Origin: an uncultured bacterium
GTDB lineage: Bacteria > CSSED10-310 > CALFER01
Direction: 5' to 3'
NCBI GenBank assembly: GCA_937951895.1
Contig: CALFER010000076.1
Location: 44,005-108,004, forward strand
DNA: 64,000 bases
Shown here piece after piece: positions 7,623-17,360 of this stretch. The number at the start of each line of letters is the position of its first letter. The first letter of the stretch is position 1. The notes beneath the pieces are model-generated. The model worked only from the letters and a program-made list of their open reading frames with translations, was not told the origin of the DNA and did no database searches. The translations under genes were made by a program, and so were the position numbers.

Positions 7623-10349
7623 ATGTGCTGGCCGAGACTCAAATGGATTTCCTTTGTGGCTCTGCGATTGTACGCCCTGCCGGTTTTCGTTCTTGGGTGG
7701 ATCGTTCTGGGTTCAGGTTGCACTATGCCCGATGGGATCCCCTCTGAGAACGACTCCGGGGATCATTCGATCCGGATCCTGGTTCTGTCGGGCAGTCCGG
7801 CGTTTTCACATGAAACCGGCAGTCATTTTCGCCAGAGCTGGAATCTGGGGGCTGAGACATCCGTTCACAGTGAGATTCCCGATGCAGCGGAAGCGGCGGC
7901 CTGGGACCTGATCGATCTGTCGTCCGAATTCGCGCGGAGCAGGGACGCATCGATCCGTGATCTCCAAATTTTCTGCCGGAAAGCCGCTGACTCCGGCGCG
8001 CTGATCTTTCTGGAAGCGGATGCCCCCCTCCACAACATGCAGAACCTTGCCGGTCTGACCGATGTCAGTCCGAACGAGCCGACTCTCGTGCTTCCGATCT
8101 TTTCCCCCTTCCCGCCTCTGTTGAAGCATCTGGAAACCATTCTCCGTGTCGCGTCCATCGAGTCGCCGACCGGCAACCGAACGAAGTATGAACAGACCCA
8201 TCTCCCGTCGTTCGTCGACACCACGGAACAGGAGTGTCGATGGATCCGCGGCTTCACGGCACGCGCGGATTCCGCCCGGACACTCGTCGCGGATGCACAG
8301 GGAAATCCGCTGATGACCTTCCGCCGGATCGGACGCGGCGCCGTCATCTGGGCCGCCGATTTCAGCCGCAGATCGATCCCGTTTCACGGTGTCGAGACAA
8401 TCCGGGATTTCCGGCTGGGATTTCCGGATCCCGAGGCGGCCAACTTTCACTTCGGTGCGGCCGGCCTGGAGTATCTCTTCCGCGATCGCCTTGTCGATGT
8501 GGCGGCCAAACTGAAGTATGGATTCTCCATCAGACGGGTTCCCGGGCCGAACGGGGCACCGGGTTGCGCCTTCCAGAACCATCTCGACGCAACCGACAAC
8601 TGGTCGGCGCGCTACGCGATCCGCTGGAGCCGGATCCTGCTCGAACGCGGACTGATCCCCTCCTTCACGGTCCGATCGGATCTGACGCAGTTCGATCGCC
8701 CGGAAATGGCGGGGTCCTCGAACCATGCGCGCGATGCAGCGGATTATTGCAGGCAGCGCGGGATTCCCCTCAACCTGCATCTGACGTTCGAACCGACCGA
8801 CTCACGCGAAACCGAGCTGAACAAGATTGACCGGGACATCGCGAATCTCGAGGCGATCGGTATTGTGCGCACTGAAATCACGGGCGGCGATCATCATGTG
8901 TTTTACACGCATGCCAGACCGGTCTGGCAATCGTATCATTCTCTGCTGGAGCGGCATCTGTTTCATGATTTCGGCGGTGAAACGCTCTCATGCTTCGATC
9001 TCTTTCCGTATTCCTTCTGCACCAGTTCGGCGTACGCGCCATACGCCCCCCCGTTCATGCTCGAAGACGCCGCCGGACGCCTCCTGCCGATTGTCGTCGG
9101 TTCGCCGCTTCCCGCTCACCCGCTTTTCGGCGCTTTCGTGAACCGAACCGAACTTCCCGCCGCTCTCGGAATGCCGGTCATGCAGTACTTCCACCCCGAA
9201 TTCATTCATGAGGCGGACCGTTTCGATCAGCTCGCCCCCGAATTCCAGACCATGATCCAGTCTCTCGAGTGGCTCCGCGACGTGAGGGGATATGTTCCGC
9301 TGACCGAGCCGCAGGTCGCGCGATCGATCATTGCCGCCCGGACGGCGGCCATCCGCGCGTATTCTCAGGATGAGGGGCTCATCCGGTTCCATGTCGATTC
9401 CTCGGTCGCGATGTCCGAGGCGGGTTCCTTCCGCAGCGCCCCGGGTGTTCGGATCGAGGTGTCACCGGAACGTGCGGGAGGCGTTCACTGGACGACCGAT
9501 GCACGAGTGCATCGGCTGGATCCCCTTGACGGCGCATTCGAGATCGGCCTTCGCCCGGACGGCGACACGACGGTCCGCATGAACGGCGGGCAAAAGGACG
9601 GATTCCATATCGAACGGATCAATCTTCCGTTTGAATGGGTCGATCACGAAGACGGCGCCGAGATCATCGTGAGTGAACCGGGACTGCGGTGGATCCGATT
9701 GCCGTTCGATCCTGACGAAACAAGCGGGTGGCTTCCCGAGACATTTTCCGGCACCGTCGTCCGGCGCGCCCGGGCAATCGATTTCTACCAGGCCGGAAGG
9801 GATCCCCTCCGGATCCGATTCCGGAGATGCAACGGTATTGAATTCAACCGCGCATTGCGCAGACTGATTGATACGATGCCGGAAGTCGAACCGGTGATGG
9901 AACTGGACTTCGGTATGCCGGAGGTGCGGCCGATGCTGGGTGAGGGGTGGTGCATCATCGATGAAATCAGCGAAGGGAGATCCGTCACATGGTCCTCGGG
10001 AGGGCTGCACAGCGAGATCATGATTCCTCTGGACAACGCGCATTCCCTCCGAGCCGAATTGGATGTGAATCCGTATTCGATCGGCAAGCGGACGCCTCAG
10101 ACGCTGACCGTCCGGATCAATGAATGGCCCGTTCCGGAAACCATCACGCTGAAACCGGGATGGCAGCGTGTGGCGTTTGACATGCCGTCCCACGCGCTGA
10201 TACATGGTTTGAATCGGATTGAATTTGTGTATGGATACACCGGTTGTCCCGGCCTGGATCTGCCGGAAACCAATGATTTCAGGTTGCTGGCGGTCATGCT
10301 CGATCGTCTCCGATTTTCTCTGACGGGAACGAAAGGAACCGCTCCATGA
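7623..10349 (+). CDS. Large lipoprotein with amidotransferase-like, deacetylase-like and jelly-roll-like regions
   Basis: About 908 residues. The N-terminus is a lipoprotein signal with lipobox VLGSGC. Residues about 45-230 look like a class I amidotransferase-like Rossmann domain (IRILVLSGSPAF; IGRGAVIWAADFS). Residues about 290-560 resemble a polysaccharide-deacetylase-type barrel (CAFQNHLDATDNWS; HLTFEP; TGGDHHVFYTH; MPVMQYFHPEF), with several His/Asp where metal ligands would fall. The C-terminal 130 residues form a beta-sandwich-like domain also visible at the start of the next protein. The ATG at 7623 follows GAGCGAGG. It overlaps the sulfatase-like gene by 4 bp (ATGA), so the two act together, most likely on an extracellular or cell-surface glycan. 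No exact function is claimed. Confidence 0.6.
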   Translation: MCWPRLKWISFVALRLYALPVFVLGWIVLGSGCTMPDGIPSENDSGDHSIRILVLSGSPAFSHETGSHFRQSWNLGAETSVHSEIPDAAEAAAWDLIDLSSEFARSRDASIRDLQIFCRKAADSGALIFLEADAPLHNMQNLAGLTDVSPNEPTLVLPIFSPFPPLLKHLETILRVASIESPTGNRTKYEQTHLPSFVDTTEQECRWIRGFTARADSARTLVADAQGNPLMTFRRIGRGAVIWAADFSRRSIPFHGVETIRDFRLGFPDPEAANFHFGAAGLEYLFRDRLVDVAAKLKYGFSIRRVPGPNGAPGCAFQNHLDATDNWSARYAIRWSRILLERGLIPSFTVRSDLTQFDRPEMAGSSNHARDAADYCRQRGIPLNLHLTFEPTDSRETELNKIDRDIANLEAIGIVRTEITGGDHHVFYTHARPVWQSYHSLLERHLFHDFGGETLSCFDLFPYSFCTSSAYAPYAPPFMLEDAAGRLLPIVVGSPLPAHPLFGAFVNRTELPAALGMPVMQYFHPEFIHEADRFDQLAPEFQTMIQSLEWLRDVRGYVPLTEPQVARSIIAARTAAIRAYSQDEGLIRFHVDSSVAMSEAGSFRSAPGVRIEVSPERAGGVHWTTDARVHRLDPLDGAFEIGLRPDGDTTVRMNGGQKDGFHIERINLPFEWVDHEDGAEIIVSEPGLRWIRLPFDPDETSGWLPETFSGTVVRRARAIDFYQAGRDPLRIRFRRCNGIEFNRALRRLIDTMPEVEPVMELDFGMPEVRPMLGEGWCIIDEISEGRSVTWSSGGLHSEIMIPLDNAHSLRAELDVNPYSIGKRTPQTLTVRINEWPVPETITLKPGWQRVAFDMPSHALIHGLNRIEFVYGYTGCPGLDLPETNDFRLLAVMLDRLRFSLTGTKGTAP

Positions 10350-12553
10350 AGCGCATCATGCAACTCATGCTGATAATCTCGATTTTTCTTCATGTCGAGG
10401 CGTGCACGGACACGATTCCGAATCGACTGCCGGAATCGAGCCTCACCATGCTCGACGGAAAAACGCCGATGACGATTGCCGAGCGAGCGACTGATTACGA
10501 CATGGGTGACGCGAAGGGGCGCGCGATTCTGAAGGAAGGCCAAATCGACGATGGGGACGCGGTGCGTACCGATGCAGGAAAACTCGTCATCGAGCTGCCG
10601 TTCGCCACCGTCCGGGATCGATTGCTGCGGTTTCGGTTGAAATCCCCGGAACCGGTTCAGATCTCGGCGCGTCTCGACGGTCAGGCTCTCCCTGCACTCG
10701 CGCCGGTCGTCGACAGCGATTCCATCACGGTGGATCTCGCATGCCCCGCTTCGATGACCCGGCCCGGCATAAATCGGATCGAGGTCGAATTCACACCTCA
10801 CACGGCGTGTCGCATCGAACGCATTTCGGCGCTCGATGGAGGCGCCCGGCTGGGGTGGGCCGCCGTCTGGGAAGATATCCGGCACGCAGTGATCGGGTAT
10901 CCGTTCGTGACGGTTTCGTTTCGCTCGACGTTCGGAAAGGAACGGAATGTTCTCGCGTTCTCGACGGGGTTGGACGATTACGCTCAGGTGCAGAAATCGG
11001 ACGGCGGCCGCGTGCGCATGATTGTGCGTGCGGGAACGCTGGAGCAGGTCGGCGACTGGATCCCGGTGCGGCCGGGTGAGAAATGGGCCGAGCATGGAGT
11101 CGAGATTGACCGGGGTTTCGCGGGGAAGGAGTGCGAGATTGCGTTTGAGTTCGATGCGGGAGAGAAGGGCGATCCGACCGGCGATCTGCTCGCACTGGCG
11201 GATGTTCGGGTGGTCGGTGAGGATGTTCCGAAAGGTCCGCCCGGCAGGCCGAGCATCATTCTCATCACGATGGACTCCTGCCGGATCGACAGGCTGGGTT
11301 TTGGCGGCGATGACATCATCCTCTGCCCGGCGCTCGATCATCTGGCGCGGCGTGGCAATGTGTTTTCGGATTGCATCTGCCAGATCAACAACACGCCCCC
11401 GTCGCACTACACGATACTGACTTCCAAGCGTCCGCATACGCATGGAGTCTATGATATGGTGACGCCGTTGAGCGATCGTCATCCCACCGTCGCTCGATTG
11501 CTGGCTCCCGAGGGGTACCGGTGCGCAGCGGCGACGAGTGCCGCCTGGTTGTCCGCGCGAACACACGGTCTCGGGCCGGGATTCGAGCGATTCTACGCTC
11601 CGGGAGAGGCGCAGCGGCGTGCTCCGGTCACCTATCGGACGATTGCAGGCTGGCTGCGCGAACGCGCTCAGGCAAGCGCCTCGCAGCCGTTCTTTACCTG
11701 GCTCCACTTTTTCGATCCGCATACGCCGTTCGACCCGCCGAAACCGTACGATGCGATGTATTATGCGGGCAACCCCCGCGATCCCGCCAATCATTCGATG
11801 GACACGGTCGGCTTTTCACCCGAACAGGTCGAATACATGAAAAGCTGGATCGGGGACATCACGGATATCGACTATATCAAGGCGCAGTATCGCTCCGAGA
11901 TCACCTATATGGATGCGACGATCGAAAAACTGATGCGGATGCTGGCTGAAACCGGTGCGGACCGGAATACCTGGCTCGTGATCACTGCCGATCACGGCAT
12001 CAGTCTGGACGAGCACAATCTGTATTTCATCATGGCCGGGATGTATGAGCAGCAGATGCATATCCCCCTGCTGGTCGTTCCGCCCGGAGAACAGAAAGCG
12101 GGGCGTGTGTTCGGGCAGACCGTTCAGTCGCTCGATATCGCTCCGACGATCATGAGCATAGCAGGGGAGGCGATCCCGTCCGATTTCGAGGGCCGGAACC
12201 TGCTGCCGCTGCTGTCCGGAGAGTCGATTCCCGCGATTCCGCATGTCATATCCGAACATGCGAACAATCAGGCCGTGATGCTGCGGGAGCCGGAGTATAA
12301 ATACGTTCATTACTTCGGGCAGCCCTACTACATGGAGCCGGAGGTCGGCCTGTACCATCTCCCGGGCGATCCGATGGAAATGATGAATCTGATTGGGACG
12401 CAGCCGGAAAAAGAAGCCGACATGAGCAACCGTGTCGGGGAGTTCTATGCGAAACCGATCGGAGAGGCGGACACCGGAGCGGCCCACAGCGATGCTCTGC
12501 AGAAGAAGCTCGAAGCGCTGGGTTATATCGAACCGGGCGGGCACGAAAAATGA
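10346..12553 (+). CDS. Sulfatase-fold (alkaline phosphatase superfamily) lipoprotein or exported enzyme
   Basis: 735 residues. The N-terminal hydrophobic segment ends VEACTD, so it is probably a lipoprotein. A beta-sandwich-like region occupies about 30-290. The sulfatase fold then starts at PSIILITMDSCRIDRLG (metal Asp) and continues with NTPPSHYTILTSKRPHTHGV, HFFDPHTPFDPP and TADHGISLDEHN. In classical sulfatases the nucleophile motif is (C/S)xPxR; here the aligned residues are T-P-P-S-H. There is no Cys or Ser to convert to formylglycine, and the Arg is His. It is therefore more likely a phospho- or phosphono-transferase/esterase of the same fold, with Thr as nucleophile. It is translationally coupled to the preceding lipoprotein. 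Confidence 0.75.
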   Translation: MKRIMQLMLIISIFLHVEACTDTIPNRLPESSLTMLDGKTPMTIAERATDYDMGDAKGRAILKEGQIDDGDAVRTDAGKLVIELPFATVRDRLLRFRLKSPEPVQISARLDGQALPALAPVVDSDSITVDLACPASMTRPGINRIEVEFTPHTACRIERISALDGGARLGWAAVWEDIRHAVIGYPFVTVSFRSTFGKERNVLAFSTGLDDYAQVQKSDGGRVRMIVRAGTLEQVGDWIPVRPGEKWAEHGVEIDRGFAGKECEIAFEFDAGEKGDPTGDLLALADVRVVGEDVPKGPPGRPSIILITMDSCRIDRLGFGGDDIILCPALDHLARRGNVFSDCICQINNTPPSHYTILTSKRPHTHGVYDMVTPLSDRHPTVARLLAPEGYRCAAATSAAWLSARTHGLGPGFERFYAPGEAQRRAPVTYRTIAGWLRERAQASASQPFFTWLHFFDPHTPFDPPKPYDAMYYAGNPRDPANHSMDTVGFSPEQVEYMKSWIGDITDIDYIKAQYRSEITYMDATIEKLMRMLAETGADRNTWLVITADHGISLDEHNLYFIMAGMYEQQMHIPLLVVPPGEQKAGRVFGQTVQSLDIAPTIMSIAGEAIPSDFEGRNLLPLLSGESIPAIPHVISEHANNQAVMLREPEYKYVHYFGQPYYMEPEVGLYHLPGDPMEMMNLIGTQPEKEADMSNRVGEFYAKPIGEADTGAAHSDALQKKLEALGYIEPGGHEK

Positions 12554-12626
12554 GATGAGTCGACTCCTTTTCTTCAGTGGTGTGCGCGAAGCGGTCTGAT
12601 CGGGACCGGATCGGAAGGAGAAGACC

Positions 12627-14360
12627 ATGAAAGCGTTTTTACTCGCGGCAAGCATCATGATCGTCATCGGATCGCCGGTATCGGCCGCCGTCATCCGAGT
12701 GCCCTCGGATCAACCGACCATCCAGACGGGACTGGATGCAGCCCTGTCCGGCGATATCGTTCTGGTCGCTCCCGGAGTGTATACCGAGTCGCTCGAATGG
12801 CCCGGTCTCGCAGTATTGACCCTTCGAGGCGAGTTTCCCGAAAACCGTCCGGTTGTCTCGGCACCCGCAGATAAGCGGTGTCTCCACTACACACCGGGAG
12901 TCTCGGGTACGGAGATGCGGCTCGAGCATGTCGTGTTTGAAAACGGTGCTCCTGTCAATCAATCCGGAGGAGCCTTGTACGTGACCGGTTGTCGGGTGCA
13001 GATTGACGATTGCGTGTTCCGGAACAATGACGCGGGGCAGGACGGTGGCGGCGTCTATTTCTCGACATGTGAGGTCTCGATCGCAAACTCGACGATCTCG
13101 GACAACCATTCCATCGATCATGGGGGAGGCGGGTACTTCGCCGATTGCGGCATCGCGCTCCTCGACTGCACCGTCGAGCGAAACGATACGGGAGTTGCCG
13201 AGCATGTGTACAGCGATGGTCTCGGGCTGTATCTGAACGATTGCCACGGGTCGGTCTCGCATTGCGCGATTCGGGATCATGGCAATGCTTACATCGATGG
13301 CTCCGGGATCTATGCACGGGGTGATATCGATTTTGTCGGCAATACATTCGAGCGCAACGAACAGCAGGGCAGTGACTATTACGGCGGTGCGCTGAATGTC
13401 TGGGGATCCTGCCTGGTCCGGAACAATCTTTTTACGGACAACGTCGGGATCGGATCGGCGATCGTCGCGGGAGGTGGTGTGGACATCGAGAATTGTCTGT
13501 TTCTGGGAAATGCGAGTTCATTCCCGGGAACCGGGGCGATTCTCGCGCTGGATCAGACCGATGTCTCTTTCTGCACTTTTGTCAGCAATACGTCTGCCGG
13601 TGTGCAGGTGCTCAACAGCATGGATCCGGTGCCGATCCGGCACTGTATCTTCTCCGGCAATCAGGTCGGTATCGCGAATTACAACGGCAATTCATCGGTT
13701 CATTCCGGATACAACGCCTTCTGGAACAACGGGATGGACTATAGTGCCGTGAACCCCGGAGCCGGTGATCTGCGAGGATCGGATCCACTGTTTGTCACGG
13801 GGTCTCAAGGCGCGCATTATTTGAGTCAAACAGCTTCGGGGCAGAGTCAGACGAGTCCGTGTGTGGATGCGGGGGATCCCGAGACCGGGGCTTCGCCCGG
13901 TGGGACGACCCGTACCGACGAGGTGCCGGATGAAGGCAGAGTCGATCTCGGGTATCATTTTTCTGCTCCGGATTCACCTCCCGTTCCCGCGCCCACTGTG
14001 ACACCGGCCACGTGGACAGGTGTTCGACTGACGCTTCCCGACACGGATCTTCAGGCGGGGGATCGGTTCGTTCTGACCGCGACCTGCCGGGCGCCGGCCG
14101 GGCATGCAGCCGCGGATCTGTATGTCGTTCTGGATGTCTTCGGCGAGTATTTTTTCTATCCGTCCTGGTCGAATACTCCGGGATCCGAAAGCATCGTGCT
14201 GGCACCGGATGCGGCGGTCGAGCGGAGAATTCTGGATTTCGTCTGGCCTGCGGGTGATGTCGGAGTTGTGACCGACCTGCAATTCCGGGGAGCCATTCTG
14301 GAACCCGGGACAACGTCCGTGATCGGGGAGATCGATTCCGTTTCGTTCGGGTATCGGTAG
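12627..14360 (+). CDS. Exported right-handed beta-helix protein with shared C-terminal domain
   Basis: 577 residues. Signal peptide at about 1-21 (cleavage near SAAVIRV). An N-cap QPTIQTGLDAALSGDIVLVAPGVY leads into parallel beta-helix rungs (many NxF/CxF and GGG turns) to about residue 390. A capping module follows (DPLFVTGSQGAHYLSQTASGQ ... SPCVDAGDP ... RTDE, GYHF), also found in the proteins at 28516 and 39507. After a short Pro/Thr linker, residues about 466-577 are the domain shared by seven other loci here (QAGDRF, DVFGEYFFYPSW, FVWPAGD, final SFGYR). Beta-helix proteins usually bind or cleave polysaccharides; no lyase residues are identifiable. RBS AAGGAGAAG. It may be read through from the sulfatase-like gene 73 bases upstream. 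Confidence 0.75.
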   Translation: MKAFLLAASIMIVIGSPVSAAVIRVPSDQPTIQTGLDAALSGDIVLVAPGVYTESLEWPGLAVLTLRGEFPENRPVVSAPADKRCLHYTPGVSGTEMRLEHVVFENGAPVNQSGGALYVTGCRVQIDDCVFRNNDAGQDGGGVYFSTCEVSIANSTISDNHSIDHGGGGYFADCGIALLDCTVERNDTGVAEHVYSDGLGLYLNDCHGSVSHCAIRDHGNAYIDGSGIYARGDIDFVGNTFERNEQQGSDYYGGALNVWGSCLVRNNLFTDNVGIGSAIVAGGGVDIENCLFLGNASSFPGTGAILALDQTDVSFCTFVSNTSAGVQVLNSMDPVPIRHCIFSGNQVGIANYNGNSSVHSGYNAFWNNGMDYSAVNPGAGDLRGSDPLFVTGSQGAHYLSQTASGQSQTSPCVDAGDPETGASPGGTTRTDEVPDEGRVDLGYHFSAPDSPPVPAPTVTPATWTGVRLTLPDTDLQAGDRFVLTATCRAPAGHAAADLYVVLDVFGEYFFYPSWSNTPGSESIVLAPDAAVERRILDFVWPAGDVGVVTDLQFRGAILEPGTTSVIGEIDSVSFGYR

Positions 14361-14387
14361 ACGGTTCGGGATTCAATCTGCGGACAT

Positions 14388-14416
14388 TATACAATCAGCA
14401 CCTGTTCGACTATAGT
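14388..14416 (+). promoter_or_regulatory. Possible promoter of the S41 peptidase gene
   Basis: -35 TATACA, 17-base spacer, -10 TATAGT; expected start about 14423, with GGAGGAGG ahead of the ATG at 14458. Confidence 0.5.
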
Positions 14417-14457
14417 ATATCCTCCGGGCATTTCGCTTGTGGAGGAGGCCTTCCGGA

Positions 14458-15906
14458 ATGAAAGCTCTCGGTGTCATCATTGCTTTTGCTCTCGTTACGG
14501 GTTGTTCACACCTGAACACGCACCCGAGATCCCTGTTTCACCGGTTCTCATCGGACGCCCTGACCACCGATTTTTCGCTGATCCGATCTGCACTCGAGGA
14601 GGCTCATCCCGGGTTGTATGACTTCCGTTCGAGGGCTGAAATGGATGCGTTGTTTGATCGGCTCCAGTCGGAATTGAGCCGGGACATGACCGAACTGGAA
14701 TTTCTGCAGCGGATCGCGGTTTTGAACGGAGCCATCGGCTGTGGTCATACCGCAATCGTTCCGTCGCTCGGCACCCGCAATCAACTCATGAGCACCGCCG
14801 GATTGTTCCCCGGTGATATCCGGATTGTGGACGCGCGGATGTTTCTCCTCCGATGCTATGCACCCGGCTCCGAAGCGCTCGATGGGAGTGAAATCCTGGC
14901 TGTCAACGGTTCACCGGCCGGAATGCTGCTCGAGCGGTTTCTCGATGTGCTTCCGTCGGACGGCGTGAATGTCACGCACAGGTATCGGATGCTGGATGAG
15001 CGGATGCGGTATTATTACGCGGCGTTCGTCGGAACTCCGGAGACGTTTGAAATCCGGTTGAGGAGACCGGATGGCGCTGAACAGACAGTGACCGTTCCGG
15101 CGATGGCCGAACATGCCATGCGGACGCATGCGCGATACATGGATCCCGACCGTGAGGATCCTGAACCGTATGCGCTGGAGATATCCGAGGACACGTCCAC
15201 TGCCGTGCTGACCATCCGCACGTTCGGCATGACCGATCGCTACGAGTCTTTTCTGGCCGACGCCTTCGGAAAACTCCGGGACCATGCGATCCGCAACCTG
15301 ATCATCGATCTCAGGGGGAACGGCGGCGGAGAAGACGAATACGGGGCGAAACTGGTGTCGTATCTGATCGATCAGCCGTTTCGATATTACCGGTCATTGG
15401 AGACCCGTACGGATCGGATTCATTTTCAGGAATACACGGACATTACACCGGAGGAAGTGCGTGAATACCAATCGATTCTGGAACCCGGAACGGACGGGGG
15501 TTTTCAGGTCGCTATCGGGCAGCATCCCTGCCTGTCGGAAATCCCTCCGACCGAACCGGTTTTTCGCGGTCGTGTTCTGGTGTTGATCGACGGAGGCAGT
15601 TTTTCGGCGACATCGGAGGTGTCCGCTGTGCTGGATCATCTGGGCCGGGCGGAGTTTGCCGGTGAGGAGACCGGGGGCCGTTACGACGGGAACAACAGCG
15701 GGTACATGCCGACGCTGACATTGCCTGCGACCGGCATTCGTGTGTTCATCCCGCTGATGAAGTATGTTGTCGCTGTGGATGATCCGCCGATACGGGGGCG
15801 GGGAGTGATGCCGGATTACACGATCGAACCGAGCCTTTCTGACGAGATGACCGGGATGGATCGGGTCATGAACGAGGCACGGGCGATCGTTGCGCGAACT
15901 GAGTGA
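14458..15906 (+). CDS. S41-family (tail-specific protease-like) lipoprotein
   Basis: About 482 residues from the ATG behind GGAGGAGG. The lipobox LVTGC at about 13-17 places it on a membrane facing the periplasm or outside. An N-terminal helical domain (EEAHPGLYDFRSRAEMDALFDRL) is followed by a PDZ-like part (ILAVNGSPAGMLLERFLD). The S41 core has NLIIDLRGNGGGEDEYG and the nucleophile region LIDGGSFSATSEVSAVLDHL, then the ETGGRYDGN loop. The catalytic Ser is present. These enzymes cut exported proteins at or near C-termini. That is of interest here because many neighbouring exported proteins share a C-terminal domain, but a direct link is only a guess. The activator gene starts 19 bases downstream. 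Confidence 0.8.
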   Translation: MKALGVIIAFALVTGCSHLNTHPRSLFHRFSSDALTTDFSLIRSALEEAHPGLYDFRSRAEMDALFDRLQSELSRDMTELEFLQRIAVLNGAIGCGHTAIVPSLGTRNQLMSTAGLFPGDIRIVDARMFLLRCYAPGSEALDGSEILAVNGSPAGMLLERFLDVLPSDGVNVTHRYRMLDERMRYYYAAFVGTPETFEIRLRRPDGAEQTVTVPAMAEHAMRTHARYMDPDREDPEPYALEISEDTSTAVLTIRTFGMTDRYESFLADAFGKLRDHAIRNLIIDLRGNGGGEDEYGAKLVSYLIDQPFRYYRSLETRTDRIHFQEYTDITPEEVREYQSILEPGTDGGFQVAIGQHPCLSEIPPTEPVFRGRVLVLIDGGSFSATSEVSAVLDHLGRAEFAGEETGGRYDGNNSGYMPTLTLPATGIRVFIPLMKYVVAVDDPPIRGRGVMPDYTIEPSLSDEMTGMDRVMNEARAIVARTE

Positions 15907-15925
15907 TTATCGGTTGGAGCGATGC

Positions 15926-17305
15926 ATGAGCACGAGCAGGAAAAAGCGATCGGTGAAGCCGGAAGCCACGCAGGCGATCCTCGAAAGCATCTCGGACGGA
16001 GTGTTTACCGTTGATTCCGACTGGCTGGTGACATCGTTCAATCGTGCTGCCGAGATGATTACCGGTGTGCCGAGACGAGAGGCGATCGGACGTCGATGTT
16101 CGGATGTGTTTCGTTCCAACATGTGCGGATCCGCCTGTGCACTCGCCCGGACGCTTAAAACCGGTAAACCGATCATCGGGAAAGCCGGCTTCATCATCAA
16201 TTCGGAGGGGCGACGGATCCCGATCAGCATTTCGACGGCCGTGCTCAGAGACGAACAGGGGCGGGTGATCGGAGGAGCCGAAACGTTTCGGGATTTATCC
16301 GAGATCGAGGCCCTGCGGCAGGAACTGGAAAGCCGGACGCGTGTCGGTGATCTGAGCAGCCGCAGTCCTGTCATGCATCGGATACTGGAGGTTCTTCCGG
16401 CGATTGCGGCGAGTCCGAGTACGGTGCTGATCTGCGGTGAAACCGGGACGGGCAAAGAGCTTGTTGCTCGAACAATTCACTCGCTCAGCCCGCATCAGAA
16501 AGGCCCGTTCATTGCCGTGAATTGCGGTGCGATACCGGATGCGCTGCTGGAATCGGAGTTGTTCGGATATAAAAGTGGCGCCTTCACCGGAGCGCTGCGC
16601 GACAAACCCGGCCGTTTTGCCCTCGCGCGTGGAGGAACCCTGTTTCTCGATGAAATCGGTGAGATCAGTGCGGCGTTGCAGGTGCGCCTCCTCAGAGTGC
16701 TTCAGGAACATACATTCGATCCACTGGGGGCGACGCACTCCGAGTCGACCGATGCCCGGGTGATCGTTGCGACACACCGTGATCTTCTGGAGTGCATGAG
16801 AGCCGGAACGTTCCGGGAAGATCTCTATTATCGGATCAATGTGGTGCGGATCGAGTTGCCGCCGCTTCGACGCCGCAGGGAAGACATTCCTCTCCTCATC
16901 GACCAGTTCATCGCACGGTTCAACCGGCTTCAGCAGAAATCCATCCGGGGAATCTCCACCGATGCACTCTCGCTGTGTATGACCCACGACTGGCCGGGCA
17001 ATATCCGGGAACTCGAAAACGCTATCGAACACGCGTTCGTTCTGCGGTCCGAGGGCACGATCGAGATTGCGGATCTTCCGGGCGAGTTCACCGCTCGGTT
17101 CGGATTTACGTGCCGGGATATCCCCATCCGATCCTCCCGCGATGTGCTCGATGCTCACGCCATCCGAGCGGCTCTCGAACGTAATCACAACAACCGTCTG
17201 GCTGCCGCCCGGGATCTCGGGATCCATAAAACTACGCTGTTCCGCAAGATCAAAAAACTCGGGATCCGCCTCGCGAAGCAGGACGGACGGCACAGAACAC
17301 GTTGA
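15926..17305 (+). CDS. Sigma-54-dependent PAS-AAA-Fis activator, ORP-cluster regulator-like
   Basis: About 459 residues. A PAS domain (about 18-135) has a Cys pair in NMCGSACALA that could bind a cofactor or sense redox. The AAA+ domain has Walker A GETGTGKE, the sigma-54 contact loop GAFTGA and Walker B GGTLFLDEIGE. A Fis-type HTH closes it (NNRLAAARDLGIHKTTLFRKIKKLG). All parts needed for sigma-54 activation are present. In Desulfovibrio vulgaris the orange-protein operons are controlled by sigma-54 with a cognate activator of this type encoded in the cluster. Here the gene lies directly upstream of a strong -24/-12 promoter. Start chosen at 15926, behind TTGGAGC. Confidence 0.88.
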   Translation: MSTSRKKRSVKPEATQAILESISDGVFTVDSDWLVTSFNRAAEMITGVPRREAIGRRCSDVFRSNMCGSACALARTLKTGKPIIGKAGFIINSEGRRIPISISTAVLRDEQGRVIGGAETFRDLSEIEALRQELESRTRVGDLSSRSPVMHRILEVLPAIAASPSTVLICGETGTGKELVARTIHSLSPHQKGPFIAVNCGAIPDALLESELFGYKSGAFTGALRDKPGRFALARGGTLFLDEIGEISAALQVRLLRVLQEHTFDPLGATHSESTDARVIVATHRDLLECMRAGTFREDLYYRINVVRIELPPLRRRREDIPLLIDQFIARFNRLQQKSIRGISTDALSLCMTHDWPGNIRELENAIEHAFVLRSEGTIEIADLPGEFTARFGFTCRDIPIRSSRDVLDAHAIRAALERNHNNRLAAARDLGIHKTTLFRKIKKLGIRLAKQDGRHRTR

Positions 17306-17307
17306 TA

Positions 17308-17360
17308 GAGTAGCGATATAGAGACTGTAGCGAATCGACAAGGTAGTGTTTGCGCTACTC
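17308..17360 (+). promoter_or_regulatory. Candidate upstream activator sites (GTAGCG repeats)
   Basis: GTAGCGA occurs at 17310-17316 and 17327-17333, and its inverse, CGCTAC, at 17353-17358. The outer copies make a perfect 8-bp inverted repeat (GAGTAGCG at 17308-17315, CGCTACTC at 17353-17360). They lie about 90-140 bases upstream of the -24/-12 promoter, the usual distance for enhancer sites of a sigma-54 activator. Confidence 0.55.

Noticed and set aside
10097..11794. Open frame of 565 codons on the minus strand
   Set aside because: It lies opposite the sulfatase-fold gene and its upstream partner, both of which have clear domains. Long antisense frames are expected from the GC-rich codon pattern, and it has no family-like sequence.
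5971..12553. A working sulfatase plus FGE activator pair
   Set aside because: The sulfatase-fold enzyme has Thr at the modified position, and the FGE-like domain lacks both catalytic Cys.
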